A stretch of DNA of 64,000 nucleotides from Chloroflexota bacterium (GCA_022824495.1 JAJDZU010000024.1:372001-436000); one strand, 5' to 3'; counted from the first letter of the stretch, positions 1 to 8,297 are shown. Numbers and translations: made by a program. The notes: generated by a model from the letters alone, not told the origin.

Positions 1-387
1 GAACGGGTGGTCCTGGTGCATGGGGAACGGCGTGCCCATGTTCGGGGCCTTGGCGTGCAGCGTGGTGTGATGAAGTTCCACATCCGGCCCGATCAGGTCG
101 GCCACGGCGCCGGTGAGCTGGTCGTTGACGACCGCCCGCGCGAACGCCTCGGAATAGTTCTGCAGCTCGTGCATGGCCGTCAGGCGGGCGCGCTCGTCCT
201 CTTCGGCAGTCATGTACGCCTTGCGCCAGGGGCCGCGCCAGCCCGGGGTCTGCTGCGCCCACTCGAGCATCAAGCGCTCGAGTTCCACGGACTGAAACTC
301 GACCTCATCGGGCGCGAAGACGTTTCTCAGCCGCAGGTACCCGCGCTCGTTATAGAACGCGACTTGCTCGTTGGTCAGGGTGAACAT
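1..387 (-). CDS. Phytanoyl-CoA dioxygenase (PhyH) family protein, partial
   Basis: This is the N-terminal 129 residues of a gene that runs off the left edge. The start is the ATG at 387. The opening 'LTNEQVAFYNERGYLRLRNVF' region is the usual PhyH beginning ('...F..nGyl.l.nvf'). The iron-binding HxD of the non-heme Fe(II)/2-oxoglutarate oxygenase fold is His124-Gln-Asp126, five residues from the edge; the distal His and the 2-oxoglutarate Arg lie outside. Family members hydroxylate varied small organic substrates, so the substrate here is unknown. A second PhyH-family gene follows on the opposite strand at 820, which makes this end of the window dioxygenase-rich. Confidence 0.85.
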   Translation of the reverse strand, partial: MFTLTNEQVAFYNERGYLRLRNVFAPDEVEFQSVELERLMLEWAQQTPGWRGPWRKAYMTAEEDERARLTAMHELQNYSEAFARAVVNDQLTGAVADLIGPDVELHHTTLHAKAPNMGTPFPMHQDHPF

Positions 388-490
388 GGCCGCACACCTC
401 CCCCACTCGCCCCACTTCTCGATTATAAAGAGGCGGCGTCAGCGACGGCCTCGGTACCATGAGCCGCGCGCTTCGCCGCAAGAGGCTCGA

Positions 491-775
491 ATGTCGCCAG
501 TTCGGCAGCAAATCCTGATCCTGCATCTCCAGTCGGGCGATCTCGGATCACAGACCGTCGCTTGGGCGCTCTACGACGGCGCGCTGCCGGCGGATGCCGT
601 GCAGATGCAGACCGGCAGTGAGTACCAGGCGCCGTACGAGTCCGTGCTGGATGCCATGCGCGATGGCTGGCACGTATTCCAGGCCAGTCCGCAGCCCGAG
701 CGCAGCGCGGCCACTGGAACCGGTCAGCTGGCAAACGAGTTCTGGTTGGAACGCAACGTCGAAGTCGAGGAGTAA
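491..775 (+). CDS. Small conserved-looking protein of unknown function
   Basis: A 94-residue ORF starting at ATG 491. The frame is open further upstream, but that part crosses the divergent dioxygenase promoter region and does not look like protein. The pattern 'VLDAMRDGWHVFQ' in the middle and 'FWLERNVE' near the end resembles small DUF4177-like proteins, in which a Gly-Trp turn precedes a hydrophobic strand and a terminal aromatic strand. There are no membrane segments or catalytic motifs. It ends 44 nt before the PhyH gene at 820 and may be co-transcribed with it. I do not recognise a function. Confidence 0.5.
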   Translation: MSPVRQQILILHLQSGDLGSQTVAWALYDGALPADAVQMQTGSEYQAPYESVLDAMRDGWHVFQASPQPERSAATGTGQLANEFWLERNVEVEE

Positions 776-819
776 ACGTCTCCGGCGCCGCCCGGGCGCC
801 GAAACGGAAGGGGCGAACG

Positions 820-1689
820 ATGGCGATCGCAGAAACCGAGGTCGTGGCGCAGAACGAACTCCTGGACGTTCACCAGATGGCTCGTTTCGTCATCGATGGC
901 TTTATCGAATTCGACGACTTGATTCCTGACGAACTGAGCGAAGCCGTCTATGCCGACGAACTGGAATCGGTTAACGACGATGGTCCGCTTCCCGAGGTGC
1001 GCTGGCACATCACGGACAACCCGCACGGGTTCTACGAGCGTTCCGCCGCCGTGCGCGCCGTGCACAACCTGCCGCGCGTCAAGGCCGTGCTTCAAAGCCT
1101 GCTGGGCCCCGGGCACGTGGCCAGCCACTCGGCCCTGCACTGCACCGGGCCCCGCCAGGAGACGGCCCAACAGTGGCACGTGGACGCCGGCGGCCGGCGC
1201 CAGGTACGCCTGCCCGGTGTGCACCCCTGGTCCTTCGACATCCTCACGGCCTACTTCGCCCACGACACCCCGCACGAGATGGGTCCCACGCTGGTGCTGC
1301 CCGGCTCGCACATGCGCTCGGTGCTCGGTCCGGACGTCGCCCGGTACAAGAACATCGCCGGCCAGAAGCGCCTGTCCGGCAAGGCCGGGCGCATCGTCTT
1401 CATGCACGAGGCGCTCTGGCACTGCGCCCAGACCAATGAGATCGACCAGTGGCGCTTCATGTTCAAGATTCGCTACAACCCGCGGGTCCCGCAGCGCGGC
1501 ATCTTCAACACCGACGGCTGGGACAGCGAGGAAATCCGGCGCTTCTTCCGAATGAACAAGAACGCCCACAACCTGACCGGCGAGTCCTCAGCCGTCGCCC
1601 AGGAGCGCGCCGACTGGTGGCGCTACCTCTGCGGCGCGGACGAACTGGCCGACCCGAGTGGGACCGGGGCCCACGGGGACTACGCCTAG
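820..1689 (+). CDS. Phytanoyl-CoA dioxygenase (PhyH) family protein
   Basis: A 289-residue non-heme Fe(II)/2-oxoglutarate-dependent oxygenase. The metal facial triad is visible as His120-Val-Asp122 ('QQWHVDAGG') and a distal His, most likely His201 ('LWHCAQTN'). Arg212 in 'DQWRFMFKIRY' is the probable 2-oxoglutarate carboxylate anchor. The 'LVLPGSHMRS' strand-turn before the distal His is typical of the family. The ATG at 820 follows 'GGGGCGA', an acceptable ribosome-binding site. The fold is confident; the substrate cannot be named. It converges with the molybdopterin enzyme that ends at 1702. Confidence 0.88.
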   Translation: MAIAETEVVAQNELLDVHQMARFVIDGFIEFDDLIPDELSEAVYADELESVNDDGPLPEVRWHITDNPHGFYERSAAVRAVHNLPRVKAVLQSLLGPGHVASHSALHCTGPRQETAQQWHVDAGGRRQVRLPGVHPWSFDILTAYFAHDTPHEMGPTLVLPGSHMRSVLGPDVARYKNIAGQKRLSGKAGRIVFMHEALWHCAQTNEIDQWRFMFKIRYNPRVPQRGIFNTDGWDSEEIRRFFRMNKNAHNLTGESSAVAQERADWWRYLCGADELADPSGTGAHGDYA

Positions 1690-1701
1690 AGGCGGATCCC
1701 G

Positions 1702-3276
1702 TTACCCGCTGACGTCCACCACGATGGTGTGGTGGCCCGTCGCGCCGTCGGGGTCGGAGCGCTGGACGACCGCGGTCTGCGGCTCGCCGGTGGTGTCGGT
1801 CGCGCGAACGGCGATGACGTGCCTGCCCGGCGTGGCGTCCCAGGGGAGCACCCACTGGCGCCAGGTGTCCTTCGAAATCGCCTCGCCCAGCTGCGTCTCC
1901 TGCCAGCCGCCGTCACCAATCTGGACCTCGACTTTGGAGATGCCCCGGTCTTGCGCCCAGGCCACGCCGGCAATGGGCTGCAGGCCCGGCTGCAGTGTGC
2001 GGCCATTGCCCGGAACGTCGATTCGCGACTGTGTCTTGATCGGTCCTTCCTTCGACCAGCCGCGCGGAATCCAGTAGCCGTCGAACTCCTCCCACCGGTT
2101 CACCACAATCGCATCCAGCCATTTGGTGGCCGAGACGTAGCCGTAGAGACCCGCCACGACCAGCCGGGCCGGAAAGCCGTGCTTCAGCGGCAGCGGCTCG
2201 TCGTTCATGCCCACGGCGACCAGCGCCTGGCGCCCATCGTAGACGGTGTCCACCGGGAACCCGGCGGTAAAACCGTCCACTGACATACCGACGATCTGGC
2301 TGGCGTCGGCTTGCAGGCCGGCTCGGTCCAGCAACTCCGTCAGCGGCACGCCCAGCCATTTGGCGTTATCCACCAGGTCGCCGCCGACCTCGTTCGAGAC
2401 GCAGCAGAGGGTGACGTGGCGCTCGACGCGAGCCAGGTCGAGCAGTTCGTCGTAGGTCAACTCGTAGGGCCGGTCCACCAGGCCCTTGATCTTGAGCGTC
2501 CAGGTCGACAGGTCGACCTGCGGAATGCTGAGGGCCGTGTCGATCCGGTAGAAGTCCTCGTTGGGCGTGACGATGGGGCCGATGCCCTCGGCTTCGACCA
2601 TCGCGCCCTCGGGAATCTGCCTCGCGGCGTCGCGCGGCGCGGGAAGAATCACGTCAAGGCGGCTGGAGGCGATCGTGCGCGCGCGCTCCAGCATCACCCG
2701 CCCGCCGGCCGCGGTACCGACCGCCAGAACCGCAAACGCCCCGGCCATCCGCATGAACGAGCGGCGGCCGAGTCCCATCAGCCGCGGGTCGCGAACGGGC
2801 TGGGGCATTGCTTGCGCTTCCAGGAGCTTCAGCAGCATGGCCAGCGTCCACATCCCGGCCGAGGCCGCCAGCAGGGCGCCGATCAGCGCCAGCACGGGCG
2901 ACAGCTGCGGTTCGGCGATTCCGGCGACGGCCGCCAGGATCCCGAACGCCACGAAACCAAGTTGGGCGATCCAGAACTTGCGCGTGCCGGCCACGCCGAC
3001 AATCGCGCCAACGCCCAGACCGATGACGACGATCGAAATCAAGAGCGCCAGCTTGTCGTTGGTGCCGAAAACGGCGATCGCGAAGTCCTTGGCGAACTTC
3101 GGCGACAGGTCGATGACGCCTGAACCAACGGCGATGATGAGCGACGGACCGCCGGAAATGAGTCCGGCGAAGATTTCGGTGATTCCAAACGACACGCCGG
3201 CGGCAATCAGGCCGGCCAGCGCCGGTCGCGCCTCGCGCCTGAGCACGGGACCTAAACCTCTACGAGCGTCGTACAT
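1702..3276 (-). CDS. Membrane-anchored molybdopterin-dependent oxidoreductase (sulfite oxidase/MsrP-like)
   Basis: A 524-residue protein in two parts. Residues 18-152 hold about four hydrophobic segments and form a membrane domain. After a cytoplasmic-looking stretch comes 'GRRSFMRMAG' (Arg171-Arg172), a twin-arginine-like motif before another hydrophobic helix, consistent with export of the C-terminal domain. Residues 230-400 are the oxidoreductase molybdopterin-binding domain; 'VTLCCVSNEVGG' (Cys291-Cys292) carries the probable Mo-ligand Cys, by family position Cys292. Residues 420-524 are the Ig-like dimerisation domain of the sulfite-oxidase superfamily. The ATG at 3276 is preceded by a strong GGGGGAG site. 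Substrate (sulfite, oxidised methionine or other S/N-oxides) cannot be decided here. Confidence 0.88.
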   Translation of the reverse strand: MYDARRGLGPVLRREARPALAGLIAAGVSFGITEIFAGLISGGPSLIIAVGSGVIDLSPKFAKDFAIAVFGTNDKLALLISIVVIGLGVGAIVGVAGTRKFWIAQLGFVAFGILAAVAGIAEPQLSPVLALIGALLAASAGMWTLAMLLKLLEAQAMPQPVRDPRLMGLGRRSFMRMAGAFAVLAVGTAAGGRVMLERARTIASSRLDVILPAPRDAARQIPEGAMVEAEGIGPIVTPNEDFYRIDTALSIPQVDLSTWTLKIKGLVDRPYELTYDELLDLARVERHVTLCCVSNEVGGDLVDNAKWLGVPLTELLDRAGLQADASQIVGMSVDGFTAGFPVDTVYDGRQALVAVGMNDEPLPLKHGFPARLVVAGLYGYVSATKWLDAIVVNRWEEFDGYWIPRGWSKEGPIKTQSRIDVPGNGRTLQPGLQPIAGVAWAQDRGISKVEVQIGDGGWQETQLGEAISKDTWRQWVLPWDATPGRHVIAVRATDTTGEPQTAVVQRSDPDGATGHHTIVVDVSG

Positions 3277-3361
3277 GCTTGCGCTCCCCCTTGAGCCCTC
3301 GCCCTCAGGATACGCGCCCCGCGCCTGGTGAGTGTGTGGGTTTTCCTGCTTTGGGAAGCTC

Positions 3362-4348
3362 TCAGCCTCGAAGTCGGCGCGCCAACGGGCTAGCCGTGCG
3401 GTATGCGCGGGATGCAGCGTCCAGCTCGCGCAGGGCCTCGTCGTCGAGTTCGATCAAAGCGGCGTCGGCATTCGCCTCCGCCTGGCCGGCTGTGCGCGCA
3501 CCGACGATCGGCAGCACGGCTGAATCTCGCAGCGTCCAGGCCACGGCGACTTGACCGGCTGTGGCTCCCACGGATTCCCCGATCCGCCGAAGTGTGTCCA
3601 GCAACGGCATCACCGTTTCCGGAGTCTTGGCCCTGAGCACGCGCCGCATTGGCCGGGAGCGCGGCTGGCGGCCGCCCGGTCCGTACTTGCCGCTGAGCAG
3701 GCCCTGGGCCAGGGGGCTGTAGGCGATCAAGGTCACGTCCAGTTCGTGGCAGGCGTCCAGTACGCCGTTCACCTCGGGCGCCCGGCGAAGGAGGCTGTAC
3801 GACACCTGGTTCGAGACCAGCGGTACCCCCGCATCCGCCAGCACCGCGTGCGCCCGACGCATCTGCGGCTCGGTGAAGTTGCTGACGCCGACATGGGCAA
3901 CCCGTCCGTCGTGAACCGCTTGCGCCAGCCGCCCGAGCAGGCGCCGGTGCGGGATGACGCTGTACGGCCAGTGCACCTGGTAGTGATCGATCCGGTCCAC
4001 GTCCAGGCGCCTGAGACTGCCGTCGATAGCCGCGTCCACCGAACGCAATCGCCAGCGGGTGGGCGCCGGCATGTACTTGGTGGCCACCACGGCCGGGCGC
4101 GTGTCACCCGCGCGCAGCTTGCCGATCACCCGCTCCGACTCGCCGAAGCCGTAAAGCTCGGCGGTGTCCAGGAAATCGGCGCCACGCTCCATGGTCGCGT
4201 GGTAGGTCGCAGGGATGTCGGTGGGTTCGCGGCCGTCGTGGTCGTCCCAATAGCGCAGGTCGCCCCACTGCCAGGTGCCGACGCCGACGGCGCCGGCTTC
4301 GAGATCGGAGGCGCCAATGCGACGACGCGGGATCCGGTCGTCAGTCAT
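3362..4348 (-). CDS. Aldo/keto reductase
   Basis: A 328-residue NAD(P)H-dependent reductase with the full catalytic tetrad: Asp61 and Tyr66 in 'FLDTAELYG', Lys91 in 'VVATKYMP', and His126 in 'YQVHWPY'. The C-terminal 'PIVGARTAGQAEANA' is the usual NADPH-phosphate-binding segment. It reduces carbonyls or oxidises alcohols of unknown identity. It lies 13 nt downstream of the start region of the molybdopterin gene on the same strand but is separately arranged, with its own ATG at 4348. Length is normal for the family. Confidence 0.9.
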   Translation of the reverse strand: MTDDRIPRRRIGASDLEAGAVGVGTWQWGDLRYWDDHDGREPTDIPATYHATMERGADFLDTAELYGFGESERVIGKLRAGDTRPAVVATKYMPAPTRWRLRSVDAAIDGSLRRLDVDRIDHYQVHWPYSVIPHRRLLGRLAQAVHDGRVAHVGVSNFTEPQMRRAHAVLADAGVPLVSNQVSYSLLRRAPEVNGVLDACHELDVTLIAYSPLAQGLLSGKYGPGGRQPRSRPMRRVLRAKTPETVMPLLDTLRRIGESVGATAGQVAVAWTLRDSAVLPIVGARTAGQAEANADAALIELDDEALRELDAASRAYRTASPLARRLRG

Positions 4349-4386
4349 GCGAGTCAGGCGACGCCTTCAAGCTGAAGATTGTTGGG

Positions 4387-4460
4387 CGACCCCGAGAGGA
4401 CTCGAACCTCCGGCCTTGTGGTCCGCAACCACACGCTCTGTCCAACTGAGCTACGGGGTC
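4387..4460 (-). tRNA. tRNA-Arg, anticodon GCG
   Basis: A complete 74-nt cloverleaf on the minus strand. The 7-bp acceptor stem pairs GACCCCG with CGGGGTC perfectly. The D arm is GCTC/GAGC, the anticodon stem TGTGG/CCACA, and the T arm GGAGG-TTCGAGT-CCTCT. The 7-nt anticodon loop is TTGCGGA, which gives anticodon GCG and reads CGC and CGU (arginine). A20 in the D loop, an arginine identity base in E. coli, is present. The discriminator is G, and CCA is not encoded. Most bacteria read these codons with tRNA-Arg(ACG) edited to inosine, so the G34 version is noteworthy. Confidence 0.95.
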
Positions 4461-4470
4461 AGGAAAAATC

Positions 4471-4476
4471 AGTCTA
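4471..4476 (-). promoter_or_regulatory. Candidate -10 element (TAGACT) for tRNA-Arg
   Basis: TGCTAGACT on the minus strand ends 10 nt before the mature tRNA 5' end, which would give a leader of about 4 nt. The surrounding 15-mer (4469-4483) recurs exactly at 6216-6230 before rfbB. No convincing -35 hexamer is seen. Confidence 0.4.
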
Positions 4477-4498
4477 GCAACGGGTTGCCCTTGCAAAC

Positions 4499-5188
4499 CT
4501 ATGAAGGTTGCTCGATGGACGCAGCGGGTGACGGCGGTACGGGAAGTCGCAATCCAACACCCAGGCGTTCAAGGATCGGCGCGGCGACGACGAATATGAC
4601 GGCGTCGGCCGCGATGTGGAGCACGATGGCCGGGACGACCGACTCGAAGTGCGCCGCCGCGATCCCGAAGAGCAGACCACCGAGCGTTCCCAGCACCAGG
4701 AATGAGCGCGGGAACTGCCGGTCCAACCCGTGGTGCAGGCCGAACACCAGCGAGGTGACGACGATCGACCAGGGCATCCCGATCAGGTTGGCCAGGCCGA
4801 ACAGGGCCGCGCCGCGAAAGAACAATTCCTCGGCGACGGGATTCAGGATCAGGAAGAACGGCAGGTTCAGCAGCAGCGCCGATCGGTCCCCCGCGACTCG
4901 CACCGGCCAGAGCCAGCGGCGGTAGCTGAGCGTGACCAGCATCACGCCGACCGACCACAGGCCGATCAGAACCCAGTCCAGCAGACCCAGGCCCAGTTGC
5001 AGGCCGATGGCGGACGGGTCGATGCCGGCTACCGCGATCCAGATCAGCGGCGCGCCGATCAGGAAGGCGACGCGGGTCGGCACGTCCCAGCGCATCCAGC
5101 GCCAGGCCTCCCGCCAGGTGTAGCGCGGCAGCCGCACTTGTCCGGGGGAGGCCGGTTCGGCCCCGCTACCCGCGGAAGGCCTCCGCAC
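4499..5188 (-). CDS. CPBP family intramembrane metalloprotease
   Basis: A 229-residue multi-pass membrane protein of the CAAX-protease/bacteriocin-processing (Abi) family. The catalytic motif EExxxR is visible as Glu120-Glu121...Arg125 ('AEELFFRGAALF'). The second motif 'FGLHHGLD' supplies His152/His153. About five to six hydrophobic helices are spread over residues 40-215. Its start overlaps the 3' end of the rfbB-like gene by 23 nt, so the two are probably one transcript. The substrate of such stand-alone bacterial members is generally unknown. A start slightly further downstream is possible. Confidence 0.85.
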   Translation of the reverse strand: MRRPSAGSGAEPASPGQVRLPRYTWREAWRWMRWDVPTRVAFLIGAPLIWIAVAGIDPSAIGLQLGLGLLDWVLIGLWSVGVMLVTLSYRRWLWPVRVAGDRSALLLNLPFFLILNPVAEELFFRGAALFGLANLIGMPWSIVVTSLVFGLHHGLDRQFPRSFLVLGTLGGLLFGIAAAHFESVVPAIVLHIAADAVIFVVAAPILERLGVGLRLPVPPSPAASIEQPS

Positions 5189-6191
5189 CGGCCAGCCGTT
5201 CGCCGTATTGGCGCTCGTAGTAGTCCTGGAAGTCGCCGTCCACGATCGGCGCCCACCAGTCCTGGAACTCCAGGTACCAGTCCACGGTGGCGTCCATGGC
5301 CGACTCGAAGTCGTAGCGAGGCGACCAGCCCAGCGACCGGAGCTTTCGGTTGTCCAGCGCGTAGTTCCAGTCGTGTCCGGTCCGGTCCTCCACGAAGTGA
5401 ATCAGGTCCTGCGGCGCCCCGACGCGTTCGCAGATGCGCCGCGCCACGCTCAGGTTGTCTTTGTTGTTGTCGGCGGCGACGTTGTAGACCTCGCCCGGCT
5501 CGCCGCGCTCCAGCACCGTCAGGATGGCGTTGGCGTGATCCTCCACGTACAGCCGGTCCCGCTGTTGTTCGCCGCGCCCGTACAGGGGCAGCGGCTGGCC
5601 GCGCATGGCGTTGATGGTGAACAGCGGCACGGCCTTTTCCGGGTGCTGCCAGGGACCGATGGTGTTGACGCCGCGGGTGATGCACACCAGGAACCGGTGG
5701 GTCTGCCAGGCCGCCAGCACCATCAGGTCGCCGGCCGCCTTGGACGCCGAATACGGGTTGCGGGGCGCCGGCGGGTCGGTTTCCACGAAGGCGGCGCCGC
5801 GGGTCTCGCCGTAGACCTCGTCGGTGCTCACGTGCACGGCCTTGGCCACCCCGGCCTGCCGCGCGGCCTCGAACAGCCGGTAGGTACCGGTGACGTTGGT
5901 TCGCAGAAACGGCTCGGCGTCCAGCAGCGAGCGGTCCACGTGGGTCTCGGCCGCAAAGTTCACCAGCCAGGTCACTCCGTCCAGCGCGGACTGCACGGTC
6001 TCGGTATCCGCGATGTCGCCAACGATGAGGTCGCAGCCGGCGTGCGCCAGCCGTCGCCGGTCGCCCGCGTACGTCAGCGCATCCAGCACGCGCACCTCCC
6101 AGTCGGGACGCACGGTACGCACGTGATGCACGAAATTGGCGCCAATAAACCCGGCGCCGCCGGTGACCAACAGGATGGGACGCGCGGGCAT
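5166..6191 (-). CDS. rfbB: dTDP-glucose 4,6-dehydratase
   Basis: A 341-residue extended short-chain dehydrogenase. The NAD-binding motif is 'GGAGFIGANF' (residues 11-20). The active site has 'STDEVYGE' (Thr123-Asp124-Glu125, the dehydratase triad) and Tyr147-x3-Lys151 in 'YSASKAAGD'. These residues separate RfbB-type dehydratases from simple epimerases. It makes dTDP-4-keto-6-deoxyglucose, precursor of rhamnose and other deoxy sugars. The rest of the dTDP-rhamnose pathway is not adjacent. The product may feed the polysaccharide cluster at 50-64 kb (inference). The ATG at 6191 has a TAGACT element 26 nt upstream. Confidence 0.88.
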   Translation of the reverse strand: MPARPILLVTGGAGFIGANFVHHVRTVRPDWEVRVLDALTYAGDRRRLAHAGCDLIVGDIADTETVQSALDGVTWLVNFAAETHVDRSLLDAEPFLRTNVTGTYRLFEAARQAGVAKAVHVSTDEVYGETRGAAFVETDPPAPRNPYSASKAAGDLMVLAAWQTHRFLVCITRGVNTIGPWQHPEKAVPLFTINAMRGQPLPLYGRGEQQRDRLYVEDHANAILTVLERGEPGEVYNVAADNNKDNLSVARRICERVGAPQDLIHFVEDRTGHDWNYALDNRKLRSLGWSPRYDFESAMDATVDWYLEFQDWWAPIVDGDFQDYYERQYGERLAGAEAFRG

Positions 6192-6217
6192 TCGGCACCT
6201 CGGAGGGTTGGAATTTC

Positions 6218-6223
6218 AGTCTA
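6218..6223 (-). promoter_or_regulatory. Candidate -10 element (TAGACT) for rfbB-like gene
   Basis: TAGACT sits 26 nt upstream of the rfbB ATG, inside the exact 15-mer shared with the tRNA-Arg upstream region. A divergent TAGACT at 6262-6267 on the plus strand would serve the Gfo/Idh/MocA gene at 6303. Confidence 0.4.
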
Positions 6224-6261
6224 GCAACGGCCCTATTCACGTCAGCGTGACGACTACTGCC

Positions 6262-6267
6262 TAGACT
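6262..6267 (+). promoter_or_regulatory. Candidate -10 element (TAGACT) for the oxidoreductase at 6303
   Basis: CCTAGACT lies 35 nt upstream of the ATG at 6303, in the 111-nt divergent region shared with rfbB. The -35 match is weak. Confidence 0.35.
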
Positions 6268-6302
6268 GGATCGTCGCGCGTAGAACCGAGCCGGGACACC
6301 GC

Positions 6303-7331
6303 ATGCACGTTGCGCTGGTGATGGAGGCCGACGAGCAGGGGCATCGGGCGTTTTTCTTGCAGGCGCTACGCGACCTGGACCTGGTGGACTCGGTGGCGGT
6401 CGTCGACGAATCCGGCGGCACCTTCGCCGAGGCGCGAGAGACGCTTGAATCCAAGCTGCGGGGAACGTACGAAGATCTGAGTGAGGGGCTTGCGAGCGCG
6501 GCTCCCGATCTAGCCGTCGTCTCGCTGATCGCCGCCAACGCGCCGCCAGCCGTTCGTCGATGTCTCGAAGCCGGCTGTCACGTCATGGTGGAGAAACCGG
6601 CCTGCACGCATCCCGATCAGTTCGCGGAACTGGTCGAACTCGCCGAGCAGCGCGACCGCCACCTGATTGTTCCCCTGGCCCGGCGCCTCTGCCCCTGGGT
6701 GCAGGACGCCCGCCGCATTTTCGCCAGCGGCGCCCTGGGGCGGGCCTATGCGCTGCGCGGCGCGGTGATCGCCGACCAGGCGCGGATCTGGCCCGCACAC
6801 GGGGTGCGCGACTGGACCTTCAAGCGCTCGCTGGCCGGCGGCGGGCACCTGGTCTGGCTGGGCATTCACTGGATCGACCTGATGACCTACATCACCGAGT
6901 CGCCGGTGGTGGAAGTCCAGGCCATGACCGACGTCGTGGGCGGCGCGCCCATCGACGTGGAGGACCTGGCGCTGGTCAACCTGCGCTTCGCCAGCGGCGC
7001 CTACGGCTCGCTGGTGTCCGGCTACCTGCTCGACAAGCCCTACCAGTTGGACCTGAGTCTCTGGGGCTCCAACGGCTGGCTGCGCTTCGGAGCCTCCGAC
7101 CGGCACCTGCTGGAGTGGCACTCCGCGTCGCCGGATCCCGGCGGCGTCCCTGACCGGCGCATCGCCTACAGCGGCCCGGATTTCGCCAACTACACCCCGT
7201 GGATCGAGCGCACGCTGCGGGCCTGCCTGGGGGAGGCGCCGCCAATCACCGGCGCCGAAGCCCTGGCGGCGCTACGCGTCGTGCACGCCGCTTACGAGTC
7301 GGCCGCCACTGGACGCACGGTTCGGGTCTAG
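6303..7331 (+). CDS. Gfo/Idh/MocA family oxidoreductase
   Basis: A 342-residue predicted NAD(P)-dependent sugar or cyclitol dehydrogenase. The signature Glu97-Lys98-Pro99 ('VMVEKPACTHP') is intact. 'GGHLVWLGIHWIDLMTYI' is the substrate-side segment that matches the family's 'GGG...D.G.H..D' motif. The N-terminal Rossmann strand ('MHVALVMEADEQGHRAF') lacks a clean GxGxxG loop, so cofactor binding may be unusual. Its 3' end overlaps the convergent PhyH gene by 4 nt. It is one of six Gfo/Idh/MocA genes in the window. Substrate unknown. Confidence 0.87.
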   Translation: MHVALVMEADEQGHRAFFLQALRDLDLVDSVAVVDESGGTFAEARETLESKLRGTYEDLSEGLASAAPDLAVVSLIAANAPPAVRRCLEAGCHVMVEKPACTHPDQFAELVELAEQRDRHLIVPLARRLCPWVQDARRIFASGALGRAYALRGAVIADQARIWPAHGVRDWTFKRSLAGGGHLVWLGIHWIDLMTYITESPVVEVQAMTDVVGGAPIDVEDLALVNLRFASGAYGSLVSGYLLDKPYQLDLSLWGSNGWLRFGASDRHLLEWHSASPDPGGVPDRRIAYSGPDFANYTPWIERTLRACLGEAPPITGAEALAALRVVHAAYESAATGRTVRV

Positions 7332-8173
7332 GCGCTGTCCCAGCGGCGGGGGCTGATGCCGGGGGCGTTGGTTCGCGGATCGATGGGCGGCATGCCCGGG
7401 TTGGCGTGGGTGGCCCGCTGGTTGCGGTCGCCGCACAGTTCGCGCACCCGCGGCGGGAGGCTCGCCAGCACGTCGTCCGGCCAGGGTTCCAGGTCCTGCA
7501 CGGTCGGGCCGCACCAGGCCGGGCGGTACGACAGCGCAATCATCTCGCGCGCCCGGCTGCCGGTGTTCGGACCGTTGGCGTGGAAGAGCGCCAGGTTGAT
7601 AACCACCGCCGTGCCCGCCGGCGCGGTAATCACAACCTCGTCGGGATGCGAGGGATAGCGCTTGTAGGGGTTGGCGTCCGGGTGCATGGACAAGTGCGAC
7701 CGTGGAATCACACGCAACGGGGCAACCTCGGTCGTCAGGTCATCCAGGTAGTACAGCACCCGCACCTGTCGGGGCGCGCTGAAGGCGAAGCCCCAGTCGC
7801 TGGTCCCATACGGATGCGAGTCCGTATGCAGGTTCATGCCCGGATGCCCCGGCGCCGAGATGGCGTAGTGCGCGTGCATGAACACCAGGTCAGGCCCCAG
7901 CGCAGACCGCAGGAACTCGATCACCGGCGGATGCGCGATGAGCTCCGTCACCGCTCCGCCCGCGAACTGTACGTCCGACTGCGTGCGCTGATGCGGGCTG
8001 TAATGCACCGGCGTCGGATCCCATGCCGCCGCCTGCGCCTTCAACCGGGCCACGGTCTCAGTGTCGAGCGTGGCCGCCAGCACGACGAAACCCTCGACCT
8101 CCAGGCTGCGAATCCGTTGGCCGGTGCTCAGATCGGGGCAGGCAGGCTGATTGGCGGGAGGTTTGGTGCTCAT
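7328..8173 (-). CDS. Phytanoyl-CoA dioxygenase (PhyH) family protein
   Basis: A 281-residue Fe(II)/2-oxoglutarate oxygenase with a complete facial triad: His116-Thr-Asp118 ('NLHTDSHPYG') and distal His198 ('LALFHANGPNTG'). Arg207 ('SRAREMIALSY') is the probable 2-oxoglutarate anchor. 'LRVIPRSHLSMH' is the standard turn before the distal His. It starts at ATG 8173 and converges with the oxidoreductase that ends at 7331. Pairing with a Gfo/Idh/MocA gene suggests oxidative processing of a small polar metabolite, but this is inference. Confidence 0.9.
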   Translation of the reverse strand: MSTKPPANQPACPDLSTGQRIRSLEVEGFVVLAATLDTETVARLKAQAAAWDPTPVHYSPHQRTQSDVQFAGGAVTELIAHPPVIEFLRSALGPDLVFMHAHYAISAPGHPGMNLHTDSHPYGTSDWGFAFSAPRQVRVLYYLDDLTTEVAPLRVIPRSHLSMHPDANPYKRYPSHPDEVVITAPAGTAVVINLALFHANGPNTGSRAREMIALSYRPAWCGPTVQDLEPWPDDVLASLPPRVRELCGDRNQRATHANPGMPPIDPRTNAPGISPRRWDSA

Positions 8174-8297
8174 TGCACGTCCTCGCTACAAGCAGGCGAG
8201 TCTGACCAGCGTAGGCGCTCCCAGCGGTCCCTTGCTGCGCGCAGCCTGGGCCACCCGCCTACTCCGACTTCTGAATTATTGGGGATGGCCCGCGAGC

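Noticed and set aside
5059-6240. A 393-codon frame on the same strand as rfbB in another register
   Set aside because: It overlaps the rfbB-like and CPBP genes and is Arg/Gly-rich without motifs, so it is a shadow.
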